Assembly: GCF_963678635.1 (NCBI RefSeq)
Contig: NC_087062.1
Location: forward strand, 95,535,705 to 95,595,704
Length of the DNA: 60,000 nucleotides
Source of the DNA: Symsagittifera roscoffensis
Lineage: Eukaryota; Xenacoelomorpha; Acoela; Convolutidae
Direction: 5' to 3'
The position numbers and the translations under genes are program-made. The notes beneath the pieces were generated by a model. The model was given only the letters and a program-made list of their open reading frames with translations, was not told the DNA's origin and did no database searches. This document shows, one piece after another, positions 39,955 to 51,049 of the stretch; the first letter of the stretch is position 1; the number at the start of each line of letters is the position of its first letter.

Positions 39955-40174
39955 ATCTATTAATTTTTTAAATGACTTTTTCTTCATATTAACTATTACG
40001 CTCAAGTGAGTTCTTTAAGAGTTCTTTGAAGTTGTATAGGTTAAAAGAACTTAAAATGTTGAAAACTTCATGAATCGATCATAGCAGAAAACTTGTGCGT
40101 GTTTATCTTCAAATAGAAAAAGGTACCATTAAGGTGCTCACTTTATTCGAAAAAAATTACAGTTAAAATTGTTA

Positions 40175-40245
40175 TCCCAGTAATTCTAGCGGGCAGGATT
40201 TAAGGTTCTCACCCACAAGGCCCGGCTTGACTCCCGGACTGGGAA
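40175..40245 (+). pseudogene. tRNA-Glu(CUC) pseudogene, broken box A
   Basis: TAATTCTAGCGG; loop TTCTCAC; box B GGCTTGACTCC; acceptor intact. Confidence 0.6.
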
Positions 40246-40471
40246 ATCTATCAATTTTTTAATTGATTTTTTGTTCCTATTAACTATTACGCTCAATTAA
40301 GTTCTTTGAGAGTTCTCTGAAGTTGTATAGGATACAAGAACTTAAAATGTTGAAACTTCATGAATCGATCAGAGCAGAAAACCTGTGCTTGTTTATCTTC
40401 AAACAGAAAAACGTGCCAATAAGGCGCTCACTGTATTCGAAAAAAACTCACATTTAAGCTTGTTATTATTA

Positions 40472-40543
40472 TCCCAGTTGGTCTAGCGGTCAGGATTTGT
40501 GGCTCTCACCCACAAGGCCCGGGTTCGACTCCCGGATTGGAAA
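40472..40543 (+). tRNA. tRNA-Glu(CUC)-like, class A
   Basis: Anticodon and T stems pair fully; acceptor TCCCAGT/ATTGGAA has C2:A70 and one G-U. Boxes canonical. Confidence 0.75.
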
Positions 40544-40763
40544 ATCTATTAATTTTTTGATTGATTTTTTTTTCCTTTTAACTATTACGCTCAATTGAGT
40601 TCTTTAAGTGTTCTTTGAAGTTGTATAGACTACAAGAACTTAAAATGTTGAAACTTCATGAATCGATCAGAGCAGAAAACTTGTGCGTGTTTATCTTCAA
40701 ATAGAAAAAGGTACCATTAAAGCGCTCATTTTATTCGAAAAAAAAATACAGATAATATTGTTA

Positions 40764-40835
40764 TCTCAGTTGGTCTAGCGGTCAGGATTTGCAGCTCTGA
40801 CCCACAAGGCCGGGGTGCGACTCCCGGATTGGAAA
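40764..40835 (+). tRNA. tRNA-Glu-derived, CUG anticodon
   Basis: Loop CTCTGAC gives CUG (a Gln anticodon); stem TGCAG/CCACA mismatched; box B GGTGCGACTCC. Confidence 0.45.
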
Positions 40836-41055
40836 ATCTATTAATTTTTTAATTGATTTTTTCTTCCTATTAACTATTACGCTCAATTGAGTTCTTTAAG
40901 AGTTCTTTCAAGTTGTATAGGTTACAAGAACTTAAAATGTTGAAAAACTTCATGAATCGATCAGAGCAGAAAACTTGTGCGTGATTATCTTCAAACAGAA
41001 AAATGTGCCAATTAGGCGCTCACATATTCGAAAAAAATCACATTTAACCTTGTTA

Positions 41056-41146
41056 TTGCAGATGGTCTAGCTGTTAGGGTTGGGTCTAGCGTTCAGGACT
41101 TGTGGCTCTCACCCACAAGACCCGGGTTCGACTCCCGGATTAGGAA
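41056..41146 (+). pseudogene. Class E tRNA-Glu(CUC) copy
   Basis: 91 nt; ATGGTCTAGCTG then TTGGGTCTAGCG; 3' ATTAGGA. Confidence 0.65.
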
Positions 41147-41365
41147 ATCTATTAATTTTTTAAATGACTTTTTCTTCATTTTAACTATTACGCTCAAGTG
41201 AGTTCTTTAAGAGTTCTTTGAAGTTGTATAGGTTACAAGAACTTAAAATGTTGAAAATTTCATGAATCCATCATAGCAGAAAACTTGTGCGTGCTTATCT
41301 TCCAATAGAAAAAAGTACCATTAAAGCGCTGACTTTATTAGAAAAAATTACAGTTAAAATTGTTA

Positions 41366-41436
41366 TCGCGGTTATTCTAGCGGGCAGGGTTTAAGGCTCT
41401 CACCCACAAGGCCCGGCTCGACTCCCGGACTGGGAA
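41366..41436 (+). pseudogene. tRNA-Glu(CUC) pseudogene, broken box A
   Basis: TCGCGGT start; TATTCTAGCGG; T arm one base short. Confidence 0.6.
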
Positions 41437-41658
41437 ATCTATCAATTTTTTAATTGATTTTTTCTTCCTATTAACTATTACGCTCAATTGAGTTCTTTGA
41501 GAGTTCTTTAAAGTTGTACAGGATACAAGAACTTAAAATGTTGCAAAACTTCTTGGATCGATCAGAGCAGAAAACTTGTGCGTGTTTATCTTCAAAAAGA
41601 AAAACGTGCCAAAAGTGCGCTCATTTTATTCGAAAAAAAATTACAGATAAAATTATTA

Positions 41659-41730
41659 TCCCAGTTGGTCTAGCGGTCAGGATTTGTGGCTCTCACCCAC
41701 AAGGCCCGGGTTCGACTCCCGGATTGGAAA
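41659..41730 (+). tRNA. tRNA-Glu(CUC)-like, class A
   Basis: Same tRNA as at 40472; only C2:A70 unpaired. T6 follows in the tail. Confidence 0.75.
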
Positions 41731-41949
41731 ATCTATTAATTTTTTGATTGATTTTTTCTTCCTATTAACTATTACGCTCAATTGAGTTCTTTAAGTGTTC
41801 TTTGAAGTTGTATAGACTACAAGAACTTAAAATGTTGAAACTTCATGAATCGATCAGAGCAGAAAACTTGTGCGTGTTTATCTTCAAATAGAAAAAGGTA
41901 CCATTAAAGCGCTCATTTTATTCGAAAAAAAACACAGATAATATTGTTA

Positions 41950-42021
41950 TCTCAGTTTGTCTAGCGGTCAGGATTTGTGGATCTCACCCACAAGGCCGGG
42001 GTTCGACTCCCGGATTGGAAA
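41950..42021 (+). tRNA. tRNA-Glu(CUC)-like, class A
   Basis: TCTCAGT start; loop ATCTCAC; box A TTGTCTAGCGG; 3' ATTGGAA. Confidence 0.6.
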
Positions 42022-42240
42022 ATCTATTAATTTTTTAATTCATTTTTCTTCCTATTAACTATTACGCTCAATTGAGTTCTTTAAGAGTTCTTTCAAGTTG
42101 CATAGGTTACAAGAACTTGAAATGTTGAAAAACTTCATGAATTGATCAGAGCAGAAAACTTGTGCGTGATTATCTTCAAACAGAAAAATGTGCCAATTAG
42201 GCGCTCACATATTCGAAAAAAATCACATTTAACCATGATA

Positions 42241-42311
42241 TTGCAGTTGGTCTAGCGGTTAGGATTTGTGGCTTTACTAGCAAGACACGGGTTCGACTCC
42301 CAAAATGGGAA
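42241..42311 (+). pseudogene. Class C tRNA-Glu-derived copy
   Basis: 71 nt; CTTTAC loop followed by TAGCA; T stem ends CCCAA. First clear class C copy. Confidence 0.65.
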
Positions 42312-42531
42312 ATCTATAAAAAAAAATGAAATTCATTTTTTTTCCTTTTAACTCTTACGCTCAATTGAGTTCTTTGAGAGTTCTCTCAAGTTGTATAGGA
42401 TACAATGACTTAAAATGTTGAAACTTTTTGGATCGATCAGAGCAGAAAACTTGTGCGTGTTTATCTTCAAATAGAAAAAGGTGCCATTAATGCGCTCACA
42501 ATATTCGAAAAAAATACAGATAAAATTGTTT

Positions 42532-42603
42532 TCCTAGTTGGTCTAGCGGTCAGGATTTGTGGCTCTCACCCACAAGGCTCGGGTTCGTCTCGCGGACTGG
42601 GAA
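42532..42603 (+). tRNA. tRNA-Glu(CUC)-like, class D
   Basis: TCCTAGT start; anticodon stem perfect; box B GGTTCGTCTCG. Confidence 0.55.
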
Positions 42604-42824
42604 ATCTATCAATTTTTCAATTGATTTTTTCTTCCTATTAACAATTACGCTCAATTGAGTTCTTTAAGAGTTCTTTCAATTTGTATAGGTTACAAGAACT
42701 TAAAACGTTGAAAAACTTCACAAATCGATCAGAGCAGAAAACTTGTGCGTGTTTATCTTCAAACAGAAAAAATGTGTCAATTAGGTGCTCACGTATTGAA
42801 AAAAAATCACAATTTACCTTGATA

Positions 42825-42895
42825 TTGCAGTTGAACTAGCGGTTAGGATTAGTGGCTTTACTAACAAGACACGGGTTCGACTCCCGAAATGGGGA
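42825..42895 (+). pseudogene. Class C tRNA-Glu-derived copy
   Basis: 71 nt; box A TGAACTAGCGG; loop CTTTAC then TAACA; 3' AATGGGGA. Confidence 0.65.
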
Positions 42896-43121
42896 ATCTA
42901 TAAAAAAAATTAAAACTAATTTCTTTTTCCTATTAGATATTACGCTCAATTGAGTTCTTTGAGAGTTCTTTGAAGTTGTATAGGATACAAGAACTCAAAA
43001 TGTTGCAAAACTTCTTGGATCGATCAAAGCAGAAAACTTGTGCGTGTTTATCTTCAAACAGAAAAACGTGTCAATTAGGCGCTCACTGTATTCGAAAAAA
43101 AAATCACAATTAAACTTGATA

Positions 43122-43192
43122 TTGCAATTGGTCTAGCGGTTAGGATTAGTGGCTTTACTAGCAAGACACAGGTTCGACTCCCAAAATGGGAA
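43122..43192 (+). pseudogene. Class C tRNA-Glu-derived copy
   Basis: 71 nt; TTGCAAT start; box B AGGTTCGACTCC; CCCAA. Confidence 0.65.
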
Positions 43193-43409
43193 ATCTATAA
43201 AAAAAATGAAATTATTTTTTTTCCTTTTAACTCTTACGCTCAATTGAGTTCTTTGAGAGTTCTCTCAAGTTGTATAGGAAACAATGAATAAATGTTGCAA
43301 ATTTTTTGGATCGATCAGAATAGAAAATTTGTGCGTGTTTATCTTCAAATAGAAAAAGGTGCCAATTAGGCGCTCACATATTCGAAAAAAATCACATTTA
43401 ACATTGATA

Positions 43410-43480
43410 TTGCAGTTGGTCTAGCGGTTAGGATGTGTGGCTTTACTAGCAAGACACGGGTTCGACTCCCAAAATGGGAA
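43410..43480 (+). pseudogene. Class C tRNA-Glu-derived copy
   Basis: 71 nt; D loop GGATGTGTGG; CTTTAC loop. Confidence 0.65.
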
Positions 43481-43701
43481 ATCAATAAAAAAAATGAAAT
43501 TAATTTTTTTTCCTTTTAACTCTTACGCTCAATTGAGTTCTTTGAGAGTTCTCTCAAGTTGTATAGGATACAATGACTTAATATGTTGCAAAACTTTTTG
43601 GATCGATCAGAGCAGAAAACTTGTGCGTGTTTATCTTCAAATAGAAAAAGGTGCCATTAATGCGCTCACAATATTCGAAAAAAATACTGATAAAATTGTT
43701 A

Positions 43702-43773
43702 TCCCAGTTGGTCTAGCGGTCAGGATTTGTGGCTCTCACCCACAAGGCTCGGGTTCGTCTCGCGGACTGGGAA
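43702..43773 (+). tRNA. tRNA-Glu(CUC)-like, class D
   Basis: Acceptor TCCCAGT/ACTGGGA and anticodon stem perfect; T arm TCGGG/CGCGG has G51:G61. Confidence 0.65.
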
Positions 43774-43994
43774 ATCTATCAATTTTTCAATTGATTTTTT
43801 CTTCCTATTAACAATTACGCTCAATTGAGTTCTTTAAGAGTTCTTTCAAGTTGTATAGGTTACAAGAACTTAAAATGTTGAAAAACTTCACAAATCGATC
43901 AGAGCAGAAAACTTGTGCGTGTTTATCTTCAAACTGAAAAAATGTGTCAATTAGGTGCTCACATATTCGAAAAAAATCACATTTAACCATGATA

Positions 43995-44065
43995 TTGCAG
44001 TTGGTCTAGCGGTTAGGATTTGTGGCTTTACTAGCAAGACACGGGTTCGACTCCCAAAATGGGAA
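43995..44065 (+). pseudogene. Class C tRNA-Glu-derived copy
   Basis: 71 nt; TTGCAGT; first unit of the 2.35-kb repeat. Confidence 0.65.
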
Positions 44066-44290
44066 ATCTATAAAAAAAAATGAAATTTGTTTTGTTTCCT
44101 TTTAACTCTTACGCTCAATTGAGTTCTTTGAGAGTTCTTTGAAGTTGTATAGGATACAAGAACTTAAAATGTTGCAAAACTTCTTGGATCGATCAGAGCA
44201 GAAAACTTGTGCGTGTTTATCTTCAAACAGAAAAACGTGTCAATTAGGCGCTCACTGTATTCGAAAAAAAAATCACAATTAAACTCGATA

Positions 44291-44361
44291 TTGCAATTGG
44301 TCTAGCGGTTAGGATTAGTGGCTTTACTAGCAAGACACGGGTTCGACTCCCAAAATGGGAA
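44291..44361 (+). pseudogene. Class C tRNA-Glu-derived copy
   Basis: 71 nt; TTGCAAT start; GATTAGTGG. Confidence 0.65.
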
Positions 44362-44585
44362 ATCTATAAAAAAAATGAAATAAATTTTTTTTTCCTTTTA
44401 ACTCTTACGCTCAATTGAGTTCTTTGAGAGTTCTCTCAAGTTGTATAGGATACAATGACTTAAAATGTTGCAAAACTTTTTGGATCGATCAGAGCAGAAA
44501 ACTTGTGCGTGTTTATCTTTAAGTAGAAAAAGGTGCCATTAATGCGCTCACAATATTCGAAAAAAAAATACAGTTAAAATTGGTA

Positions 44586-44657
44586 TCCCAGTTGGTCTAG
44601 CGGTCAGGATTGGTGGCTCTCACCCACAAGGCTAGGGTTCGTCTCGCGGATTGGGAA
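44586..44657 (+). tRNA. tRNA-Glu(CUC)-like, class D
   Basis: Stem TGGTGG; T stem TAGGG; 3' ATTGGGA. Confidence 0.55.
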
Positions 44658-44877
44658 ATCTATTAATTTTTCAATTGATTTTTTCTTCCTATTAACTATT
44701 ACGCTCAATTGAGTTCTTTAAGATCTATTTGAAGCTGTTTAGGTTACAAGAACTTGAAATGTTGAAAAACTTCATGAATCGATCAGAGCAGAAAACTTGT
44801 GCGTGATTATCTTCAAACAGAAAAATGTGCCAATTAGGCGCTCACATATTCGAAAAATATCACATTTCAGCATGATA

Positions 44878-44948
44878 TTGCAGTTGGTCTAGCGGTTAGG
44901 ATTAGTGGCTTTACTAGCAAGACACGAGTTCGACTCCCAAAATGGGAA
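44878..44948 (+). pseudogene. Class C tRNA-Glu-derived copy
   Basis: 71 nt; box B AGTTCGACTCC. Confidence 0.65.
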
Positions 44949-45174
44949 ATCTATAAAAAAAAATGAAATAAAGTTTTTTTTTTCCTTTTAACTCTTACGC
45001 TCAATTGAGTTCTTTGAGAGTTCTCTCAAGTTGTATAGGATACAATGACTTAAAATGTTGCAAAACTTTTTGGATCGATCAGAGCAGAAAACTTGTGCGT
45101 GTTTATCTTTAAGTAGAAAAAGGTGCCATTAATGCGCTCACAATATTCGAAAAAAAATACAGATAAAATTGGTA

Positions 45175-45246
45175 TCCCAGTTGGTCTAGCGGTCAGGATT
45201 TGTGGCTCTCAACCACAAGGCTAGGGTTCGTCTCGCGGACTGGGAA
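45175..45246 (+). tRNA. tRNA-Glu(CUC)-like, class D
   Basis: Acceptor and anticodon stems perfect; loop CTCTCAA; T stem TAGGG/CGCGG. Confidence 0.6.
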
Positions 45247-45466
45247 ATCTATTAATTTTTCAATTGATTTTTTCTTCCTATTAACTATTACGCTCAATTG
45301 AGTTCTTTAAGATCTCTTTGAAGCTGTTTAGGTTACAAGAACTTAAAATGTTGAAAAACCTCATGAATCGATCAGAGCAGAAAACTTGTGCGTGATTATC
45401 TTCAAACAGAAAAATGTGCCAATTAGGCGCTCACATATTCAAAAAAAATCACATTTAACCATGATA

Positions 45467-45537
45467 TTGCAGTTGGTCTAGCGGTTAGGATTTGTGGCTT
45501 TACTAGCAAGACACGGGTTTGACTCCCAAAATGGGAA
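45467..45537 (+). pseudogene. Class C tRNA-Glu-derived copy
   Basis: 71 nt; box B GGTTTGACTCC. Confidence 0.65.
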
Positions 45538-45763
45538 ATCTATATAAAAACATGAAATTATTATTTTTTTCCTTTTAACTCTTACGCTCAATTGAGTTCT
45601 TTGAGAGTTCTTTGAAGTTGTATAGGATACAAAAACTTAAAATGTTGCAAAACTTCTTGGATCGATCAGAGCAGAAAACTTGTGCGTGTTTATCTTCAAA
45701 CAGAAAAACGTGTCAATTAGGCGCTCACTGTATTCGAAAAAAAAATCACAATTAAACTTGATA

Positions 45764-45834
45764 TTGCAATTGGTCTAGCGTTTAGGATTAGTGGCTTTAC
45801 TAGCAAGACACGGGTTCGACTCCCAAAATGGGAA
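45764..45834 (+). pseudogene. Class C tRNA-Glu-derived copy
   Basis: 71 nt; TTGCAAT; D loop GCGTTTAGG. Confidence 0.65.
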
Positions 45835-46057
45835 ATCTATAAAAAAAATGAAAATAATTTTTTTTTCCTTTTAACTCTTACGCTCAATTGAGTTCTTTGA
45901 GAGTTCTCTCAAGTTGTATAGGATACAATGACTTAAAATGTTGCAAAGTTTTTTGGATCGATCAGAGCAGAAAACTTGTGCGTGTTTATCTTCAAATAGA
46001 AAAAGGTGCCATTAATGCGCTCACAATATTCGAAAAAAAATACAAATAAAATTGTTA

Positions 46058-46129
46058 TCCCAGTTGGTCTAGCGGTCAGGATTTGTGGCTCTCACCCACA
46101 AGGCTCGGGTTCGTCTCGCGGACTGGGAA
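46058..46129 (+). tRNA. tRNA-Glu(CUC)-like, class D
   Basis: Same tRNA as at 43702. Confidence 0.65.
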
Positions 46130-46349
46130 ATCTATTAATTTTTCAATTGATTTTTTCTTCATATTAACTATTACGCTCAATTGAGTTCTTTAAGATCTCT
46201 TTGAAGCTGTTTAGGTTACAAGAACTTAAAATGTTGAAAAACTTCATGAATCGATCAGAGCAGAAAACTTGTGCGTGATTATCTTCAAACAGAAAAATGT
46301 GCCAATTAGGCGCTCACATATTCGAAAAAAATCACATTTAACCATGATA

Positions 46350-46420
46350 TTGCAGTTGGTCTAGCGGTTAGGATTTGTGGCTTTACTAGCAAGACACGGG
46401 TTCGACTCCCAAAATGGGAA
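46350..46420 (+). pseudogene. Class C tRNA-Glu-derived copy
   Basis: 71 nt; second block of the 2.35-kb repeat begins. Confidence 0.65.
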
Positions 46421-46645
46421 ATCTATATAAAAAAATGAAATTATTATTTTTTCCTTTTAACTCTTACGCTCAATTGAGTTCTTTGAGAGTTCTTTGAAGT
46501 TGTATAGGATACAAGAACTTATAATGTTGCAAAACTTCTTGGATCGATCAGAGCAGAAAACTTGTGCGTGTTTATCTTCAAACAGAAAAACGTGTCAATT
46601 AGGCGCTCACTGTATTCGAAAAAAAAATCACAATTAAACTTGATA

Positions 46646-46716
46646 TTGCAATTGGTCTAGCGTTTAGGATTAGTGGCTTTACTAGCAAGACACGGGTTCG
46701 ACTCCCAAAATGGGAA
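46646..46716 (+). pseudogene. Class C tRNA-Glu-derived copy
   Basis: 71 nt; TTGCAAT; GCGTTTAGG. Confidence 0.65.
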
Positions 46717-46939
46717 ATCTATAAAAAAAAATGAAATTAATTTTTTTTCCTTTTAACTCTTACGCTCAATTGAGTTCTTTGAGAGTTCTCTCAAGTTGTA
46801 TAGGATACAATGACTTAAAATGTTGCAAAACTTTTTGGATCGATCAGAGCAGAAAACTTGTGCGTTTTTATCTTCAAATAGAAAAAGGTGCCATTAATGC
46901 GCTCACAATATTCGAAAAAAAATACAGATAAAATTGTTA

Positions 46940-47011
46940 TCCCAGTTGGTCTAGTGGTCAGGATTTGTGGCTCTCACCCACAAGGCTCGGGTTCGTCTCG
47001 CGGACTGGGAA
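46940..47011 (+). tRNA. tRNA-Glu(CUC)-like, class D
   Basis: Box A TGGTCTAGTGG; other stems as at 43702. Confidence 0.65.
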
Positions 47012-47230
47012 ATCTATTAATTTTTCAATTGATTTTTTCTTCCTATTAACTATTACGCTCAATTGAGTTCTTTAAGATCTCTTTGAAGCTGTATAGGTTA
47101 CAAGAACTTAAAATGTTGAAAAACTTCATGAATCGATCAGAGCAAAAACTTGTGCGTGATTATCTTCAAACAGAAAAATGTGCCAATTAGGCGCTCACAT
47201 ATTCGAAAAATATCACATTTCAGCATGATA

Positions 47231-47301
47231 TTGCAGTTGGTCTAGCGGTTAGGATTAGTGGCTTTACTAGCAAGACACGAGTTCGACTCCCAAAATGGGA
47301 A
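47231..47301 (+). pseudogene. Class C tRNA-Glu-derived copy
   Basis: 71 nt; AGTTCGACTCC box B, matching 44878. Confidence 0.65.
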
Positions 47302-47524
47302 ATCTATAAAAAAAATGAAATAAAGTTTTTTTTCCTTTTAACTCTTACGCTCAATTGAGTTCTTTGAGAGTTCTCTCAAGTTGTATAGGATACAATGACT
47401 TAAAATGTTGCAAAACTTTTTGGATCGATCAGAGCAGAAAACTTGTGCGTGTTTATCTTTAAGTAGAAAAAGGTGCCATTAATGCGCTCACAATATTCGA
47501 AAAAAAATACAGATAAAATTGGTA

Positions 47525-47596
47525 TCCCAGTTGGTCTAGCGGTCAGGATTTGTGGCTCTCAACCACAAGGCTAGGGTTCGTCTCGCGGACTGGGAA
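47525..47596 (+). tRNA. tRNA-Glu(CUC)-like, class D
   Basis: Matches 45175 (CTCTCAA loop, TAGGG). Confidence 0.6.
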
Positions 47597-47816
47597 ATCT
47601 ATTAATTTTTCAATTGATTTTTTCTTCCTATTAACTATTACGCTCAATTGAGTTCTTTAAGATCTCTTTGAAGCAGTTTAGGTTACAAGAACTTAAAATG
47701 TTGAAAAACCTCATGAATCGATCAGAGCAGAAAACTTGTGCGTGATTATCTTCAAACAGAAAAATGTGCCAATTAGGCGCTCACATATTCAAAAAAAATC
47801 ACATTTAACCATGATA

Positions 47817-47887
47817 TTGCAGTTGGTCTAGCGGTTAGGATTTGTGGCTTTACTAGCAAGACACGGGTTTGACTCCCAAATTGGGAA
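47817..47887 (+). pseudogene. Class C tRNA-Glu-derived copy
   Basis: 71 nt; matches 45467; 3' ATTGGGA. Confidence 0.65.
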
Positions 47888-48113
47888 ATCTATATAAAAA
47901 AATGAAATTATTATTTTTTTCCTTTTAACTCTTACGCTCAATTGAGTTCTTTGAGAGTTCTTTGAAGTTGTATAGGATACAAAAACTTAAAATGTTGCAA
48001 AACTTCTTGGATCGATCAGAGCAGAAAACTTGTGCGTGTTTATCTTCAAACAGAAAAACGTGTCAATTAGGCGCTCACTGTATTCGAAAAAAAAATCACA
48101 ATTAAACTTGATA

Positions 48114-48184
48114 TTGCAATTGGTCTAGCGTTTAGGATTAGTGGCTTTACTAGCAAGACACGGGTTCGACTCCCAAAATGGGAA
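48114..48184 (+). pseudogene. Class C tRNA-Glu-derived copy
   Basis: 71 nt; matches 45764. Confidence 0.65.
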
Positions 48185-48406
48185 ATCTATAAAAAAAATG
48201 AAAATAATTTTTTTTCCTTTTAACTCTTACGCTCAATTGAGTTCTTTGAGAGTTCTCTCAAGTTGTATAGGATACAATGACTTAAAATGTTGCAAAGTTT
48301 TTTGGATCGATCAGAGCAGAAAACTTGTGCGTGTTTATCTTCAAATAGAAAAAGGTGCCATTAATGCGCTCACAATATTCGAAAAAAAATACAGATAAAA
48401 TTGTTA

Positions 48407-48478
48407 TCCCAGTTGGTCTAGCGGTCAGGATTTGTGGCTCTCACCCACAAGGCTCGGGTTCGTCTCGCGGACTGGGAA
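48407..48478 (+). tRNA. tRNA-Glu(CUC)-like, class D
   Basis: Matches 46058. Confidence 0.65.
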
Positions 48479-48698
48479 ATCTATTAATTTTTCAATTGAT
48501 TTTTTCTTCATATTAACTATTACGCTCAATTGAGTTCTTTAAGATCTCTTTGAAGCTGTTTAGGTTACAAGAACTTAAAATGTTGAAAAACTTCATGAAT
48601 CGATCAGAGCAGAAAACTTGTGCGTGATTATCTTCAAACAGAAAAATGTGCCAATTAGGCGCTCACATATTCGAAAAAAATCACATTTAACCATGATA

Positions 48699-48769
48699 TT
48701 GCAGTTGGTCTAGCGGTTAGGATTTGTGGCTTTACTAGCAAGACACGGGTTCGACTCCCAAAATGGGAA
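48699..48769 (+). pseudogene. Class C tRNA-Glu-derived copy
   Basis: 71 nt; third block of the 2.35-kb repeat begins. Confidence 0.65.
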
Positions 48770-48993
48770 ATCTATATAAAAAAATGAAATTATTTTTTTT
48801 CCTTTTAACTCTTACGCTCAATTGAGTTCTTTGAGAGTTCTTTGAAGTTGTATAGGATACAAGAACTTATAATGTTGCAAAACTTCTTGGATCGATCAGA
48901 GCAGAAAACTTGTGCGTGTTTATCTTCAAACAGAAAAACGTGTCAATTAGGCGCTCACTGTATTCGAAAAAAAAATCACAATTAAACTTGATA

Positions 48994-49064
48994 TTGCAAT
49001 TGGTCTAGCGTTTAGGATTAGTGGCTTTACTAGCAAGACACGGGTTCGACTCCCAAAATGGGAA
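48994..49064 (+). pseudogene. Class C tRNA-Glu-derived copy
   Basis: 71 nt; matches 46646. Confidence 0.65.
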
Positions 49065-49287
49065 ATCTATAAAAAAAAATGAAATTAATTTTTTTTCCTT
49101 TTAACTCTTACGCTCAATTGAGTTCTTTGAGAGTTCTCTCAAGTTGTATAGGATACAATGACTTAAAATGTTGCAAAACTTTTTGGATCGATCAGAGCAG
49201 AAAACTTGTGCGTGTTTATCTTCAAATAGAAAAAGGTGCCATTAATGCGCTCACAATATTCGAAAAAAAATACAGATAAAATTGTTA

Positions 49288-49359
49288 TCCCAGTTGGTCT
49301 AGTGGTCAGGATTTGTGGCTCTCACCCACAAGGCTCGGGTTCGTCTCGCGGACTGGGAA
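49288..49359 (+). tRNA. tRNA-Glu(CUC)-like, class D
   Basis: Matches 46940 (TAGTGG box A). Confidence 0.65.
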
Positions 49360-49582
49360 ATCTATTAATTTTTCAATTGATTTTTTCTTCCTATTAACTA
49401 TTACGCTCAATTGAGTTCTTTAAGATCTCTTTGAAGCTGTATAGGTTACAAGAACTTAAAATGTTGAAAAAATTCATGAATCGATCAGAGCAAAAACAAA
49501 CTTGTGCGTGATTATCTTCAAACAGAAAAATGTGCCAATTAGGCGCTCACATATTCGAAAAAAATCACATTTCAGCATGATA

Positions 49583-49653
49583 TTGCAGTTGGTCTAGCGG
49601 TTAGGATTTGTGGCTTTACTAGCAAGACACGGGTTCGACTCCCAAAATGGGAA
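49583..49653 (+). pseudogene. Class C tRNA-Glu-derived copy
   Basis: 71 nt; box B intact; preceded by a spacer with an AAACAAA insertion. Confidence 0.65.
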
Positions 49654-49874
49654 ATCTAAAAAAAAAAGAAATTAATTTTTTTTCCTTTTAACTCTTACGC
49701 TCAATTGAGTTCTTTAAGAGTTCTTTCAAGTTGTATAGGTTACAAGAACTTAAAATGTTGAAAAACTTCACAAATCGATCAGAGCAGAAAACTTGTGCGT
49801 GTTTATCTTCAAACAGAAAAAATGTGTCAATTAGGTGCTCACGTATTGAAAAAAAATCACAATTTACCTTGATA

Positions 49875-49945
49875 TTGCAGTTGAACTAGCGGTTAGGATT
49901 AGTGGCTTTACTAACAAGACACGGGTTCGACTCCCGAAATGGGGA
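49875..49945 (+). pseudogene. Class C tRNA-Glu-derived copy
   Basis: 71 nt; TGAACTAGCGG box A, matching 42825 exactly 7050 bp upstream. Confidence 0.65.
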
Positions 49946-50168
49946 ATCTATAAAAAAAATTAAAACTAATTTCTTTTTCCTATTAGATATTAGGCTCAAT
50001 TGAGTTCTTTGAGAGTTCTTTGAAGTTGTATAGGATACAAGAACTTAAAATGTTGCAAAACTTCTTGGATCGATCAGAGCAGAAAACTTGTGCGTGTTTA
50101 TCTTCAAACAGAAAAACGTGTCAATTAGGCGCTCACTGTATTCGAAAAAAAAACAATTAAACTTGATA

Positions 50169-50241
50169 TTGCAATTGGTCTAGCGGTTAGGATTAGTGGC
50201 TTTCACCAACAAGACACGGGTTCGACTCCTGGAAATATGAA
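50169..50241 (+). tRNA. tRNA-Glu(UUC)-like, altered 3' end
   Basis: 73 nt; TTGCAAT start, CTTTCAC loop, 3' end GGAAATATGAA cannot pair with the 5' side. Confidence 0.4.
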
Positions 50242-50466
50242 ATCTACAAAAAAAAATTTAAATTGATTTCTTTTTCCTATTAACTATTACGCTCAATCGA
50301 GTTCTTTAAGAGTTCTTTGAAGTTGTATAGGTTACAATGATTTAAAATGTTGCAAAACTTTTTGGATCGATCAGAGCAGAAAACTTGTGCGTGTTTATCT
50401 TCAAATAGAAAAAGGTGCCATTAATGCGCTCACAATATTCGAAAAAAAATACAGATAAAATTGTTA

Positions 50467-50538
50467 TCCCAGTTGGTCTAGCGGTCAGGATTTGTGGCTC
50501 TCACCCACAAGGCTCGGGTTCGTCTCGCGGACTGGGAA
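50467..50538 (+). tRNA. tRNA-Glu(CUC)-like, class D
   Basis: Same as 43702. Confidence 0.65.
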
Positions 50539-50757
50539 ATCTATTAATTTTTCAATTGATTTTTTCTTCCTATTAACTATTACGCTCAATTGAGTTCTTT
50601 AAGATCTCTTTGAAGCTGTATAGAATACAAGAACTTAAAATGTTGAAAAACTTCATGAATCGATCAGAGCAAAAACTTGTGCGTGATTATCTTCAAACAG
50701 AAAAATGTGCATATTAGGCGCTCACATATTCGAAAAAAATCACATTTCAGCATGATA

Positions 50758-50828
50758 TTGCAGTTGGTCTAGCGGTTAGGATTTGTGGCTTTACTAGCAA
50801 GACACGGGTTCGACTCCCAAAATGGGAA
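50758..50828 (+). pseudogene. Class C tRNA-Glu-derived copy
   Basis: 71 nt; TTGCAGT, CTTTAC, CCCAA. Confidence 0.65.
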
Positions 50829-51049
50829 ATCAAAAAAAAAAGAAATTAATTTTTTTTCCTTTTAACTCTTACGCTCAATTGAGTTCTTTAAGAGTTCTTT
50901 CAAGTTGTATAGGTTACAAGAACTTAAAATGTTGAAAAACTTCACAAATCGATCAGAGCAGAAAACTTGTGCGTGTTTATCTTCAAACAGAAAAAATGTG
51001 TCAATTAGGTGCTCACGTATTGAAAAAAAAATCACAATTTACCTTGATA

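Larger units (their letters stand above)
35636..39960 (+). repeat. ~2.12-kb repeat containing class E copies
   Basis: Copies at 35636, 35931, 36225, 36530, 36823 and 37135 recur at 37758, 38054, 38348, 38658, 38951 and 39263, shifted 2122-2128 bp. Confidence 0.8.
40450..42240 (+). repeat. ~1187-bp four-unit repeat
   Basis: Copies at 40472 and 40764 recur at 41659 and 41950 (shifts 1187 and 1186), with the same ATTGGAA 3' ends. Confidence 0.7.
43980..49680 (+). repeat. ~2.35-kb eight-unit higher-order repeat of classes C and D
   Basis: The order C,C,D,C,D,C,C,D starts at 43995, 46350 and 48699. Matched members are shifted 2348-2355 bp over about 2.5 copies, and private changes (TATATAAA tail, AACCACA arm, GCAGTT or CAATTGG start) stay in register. 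The copies at 42825 and 49875 are 7050 bp apart, about three such periods. Confidence 0.9.
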
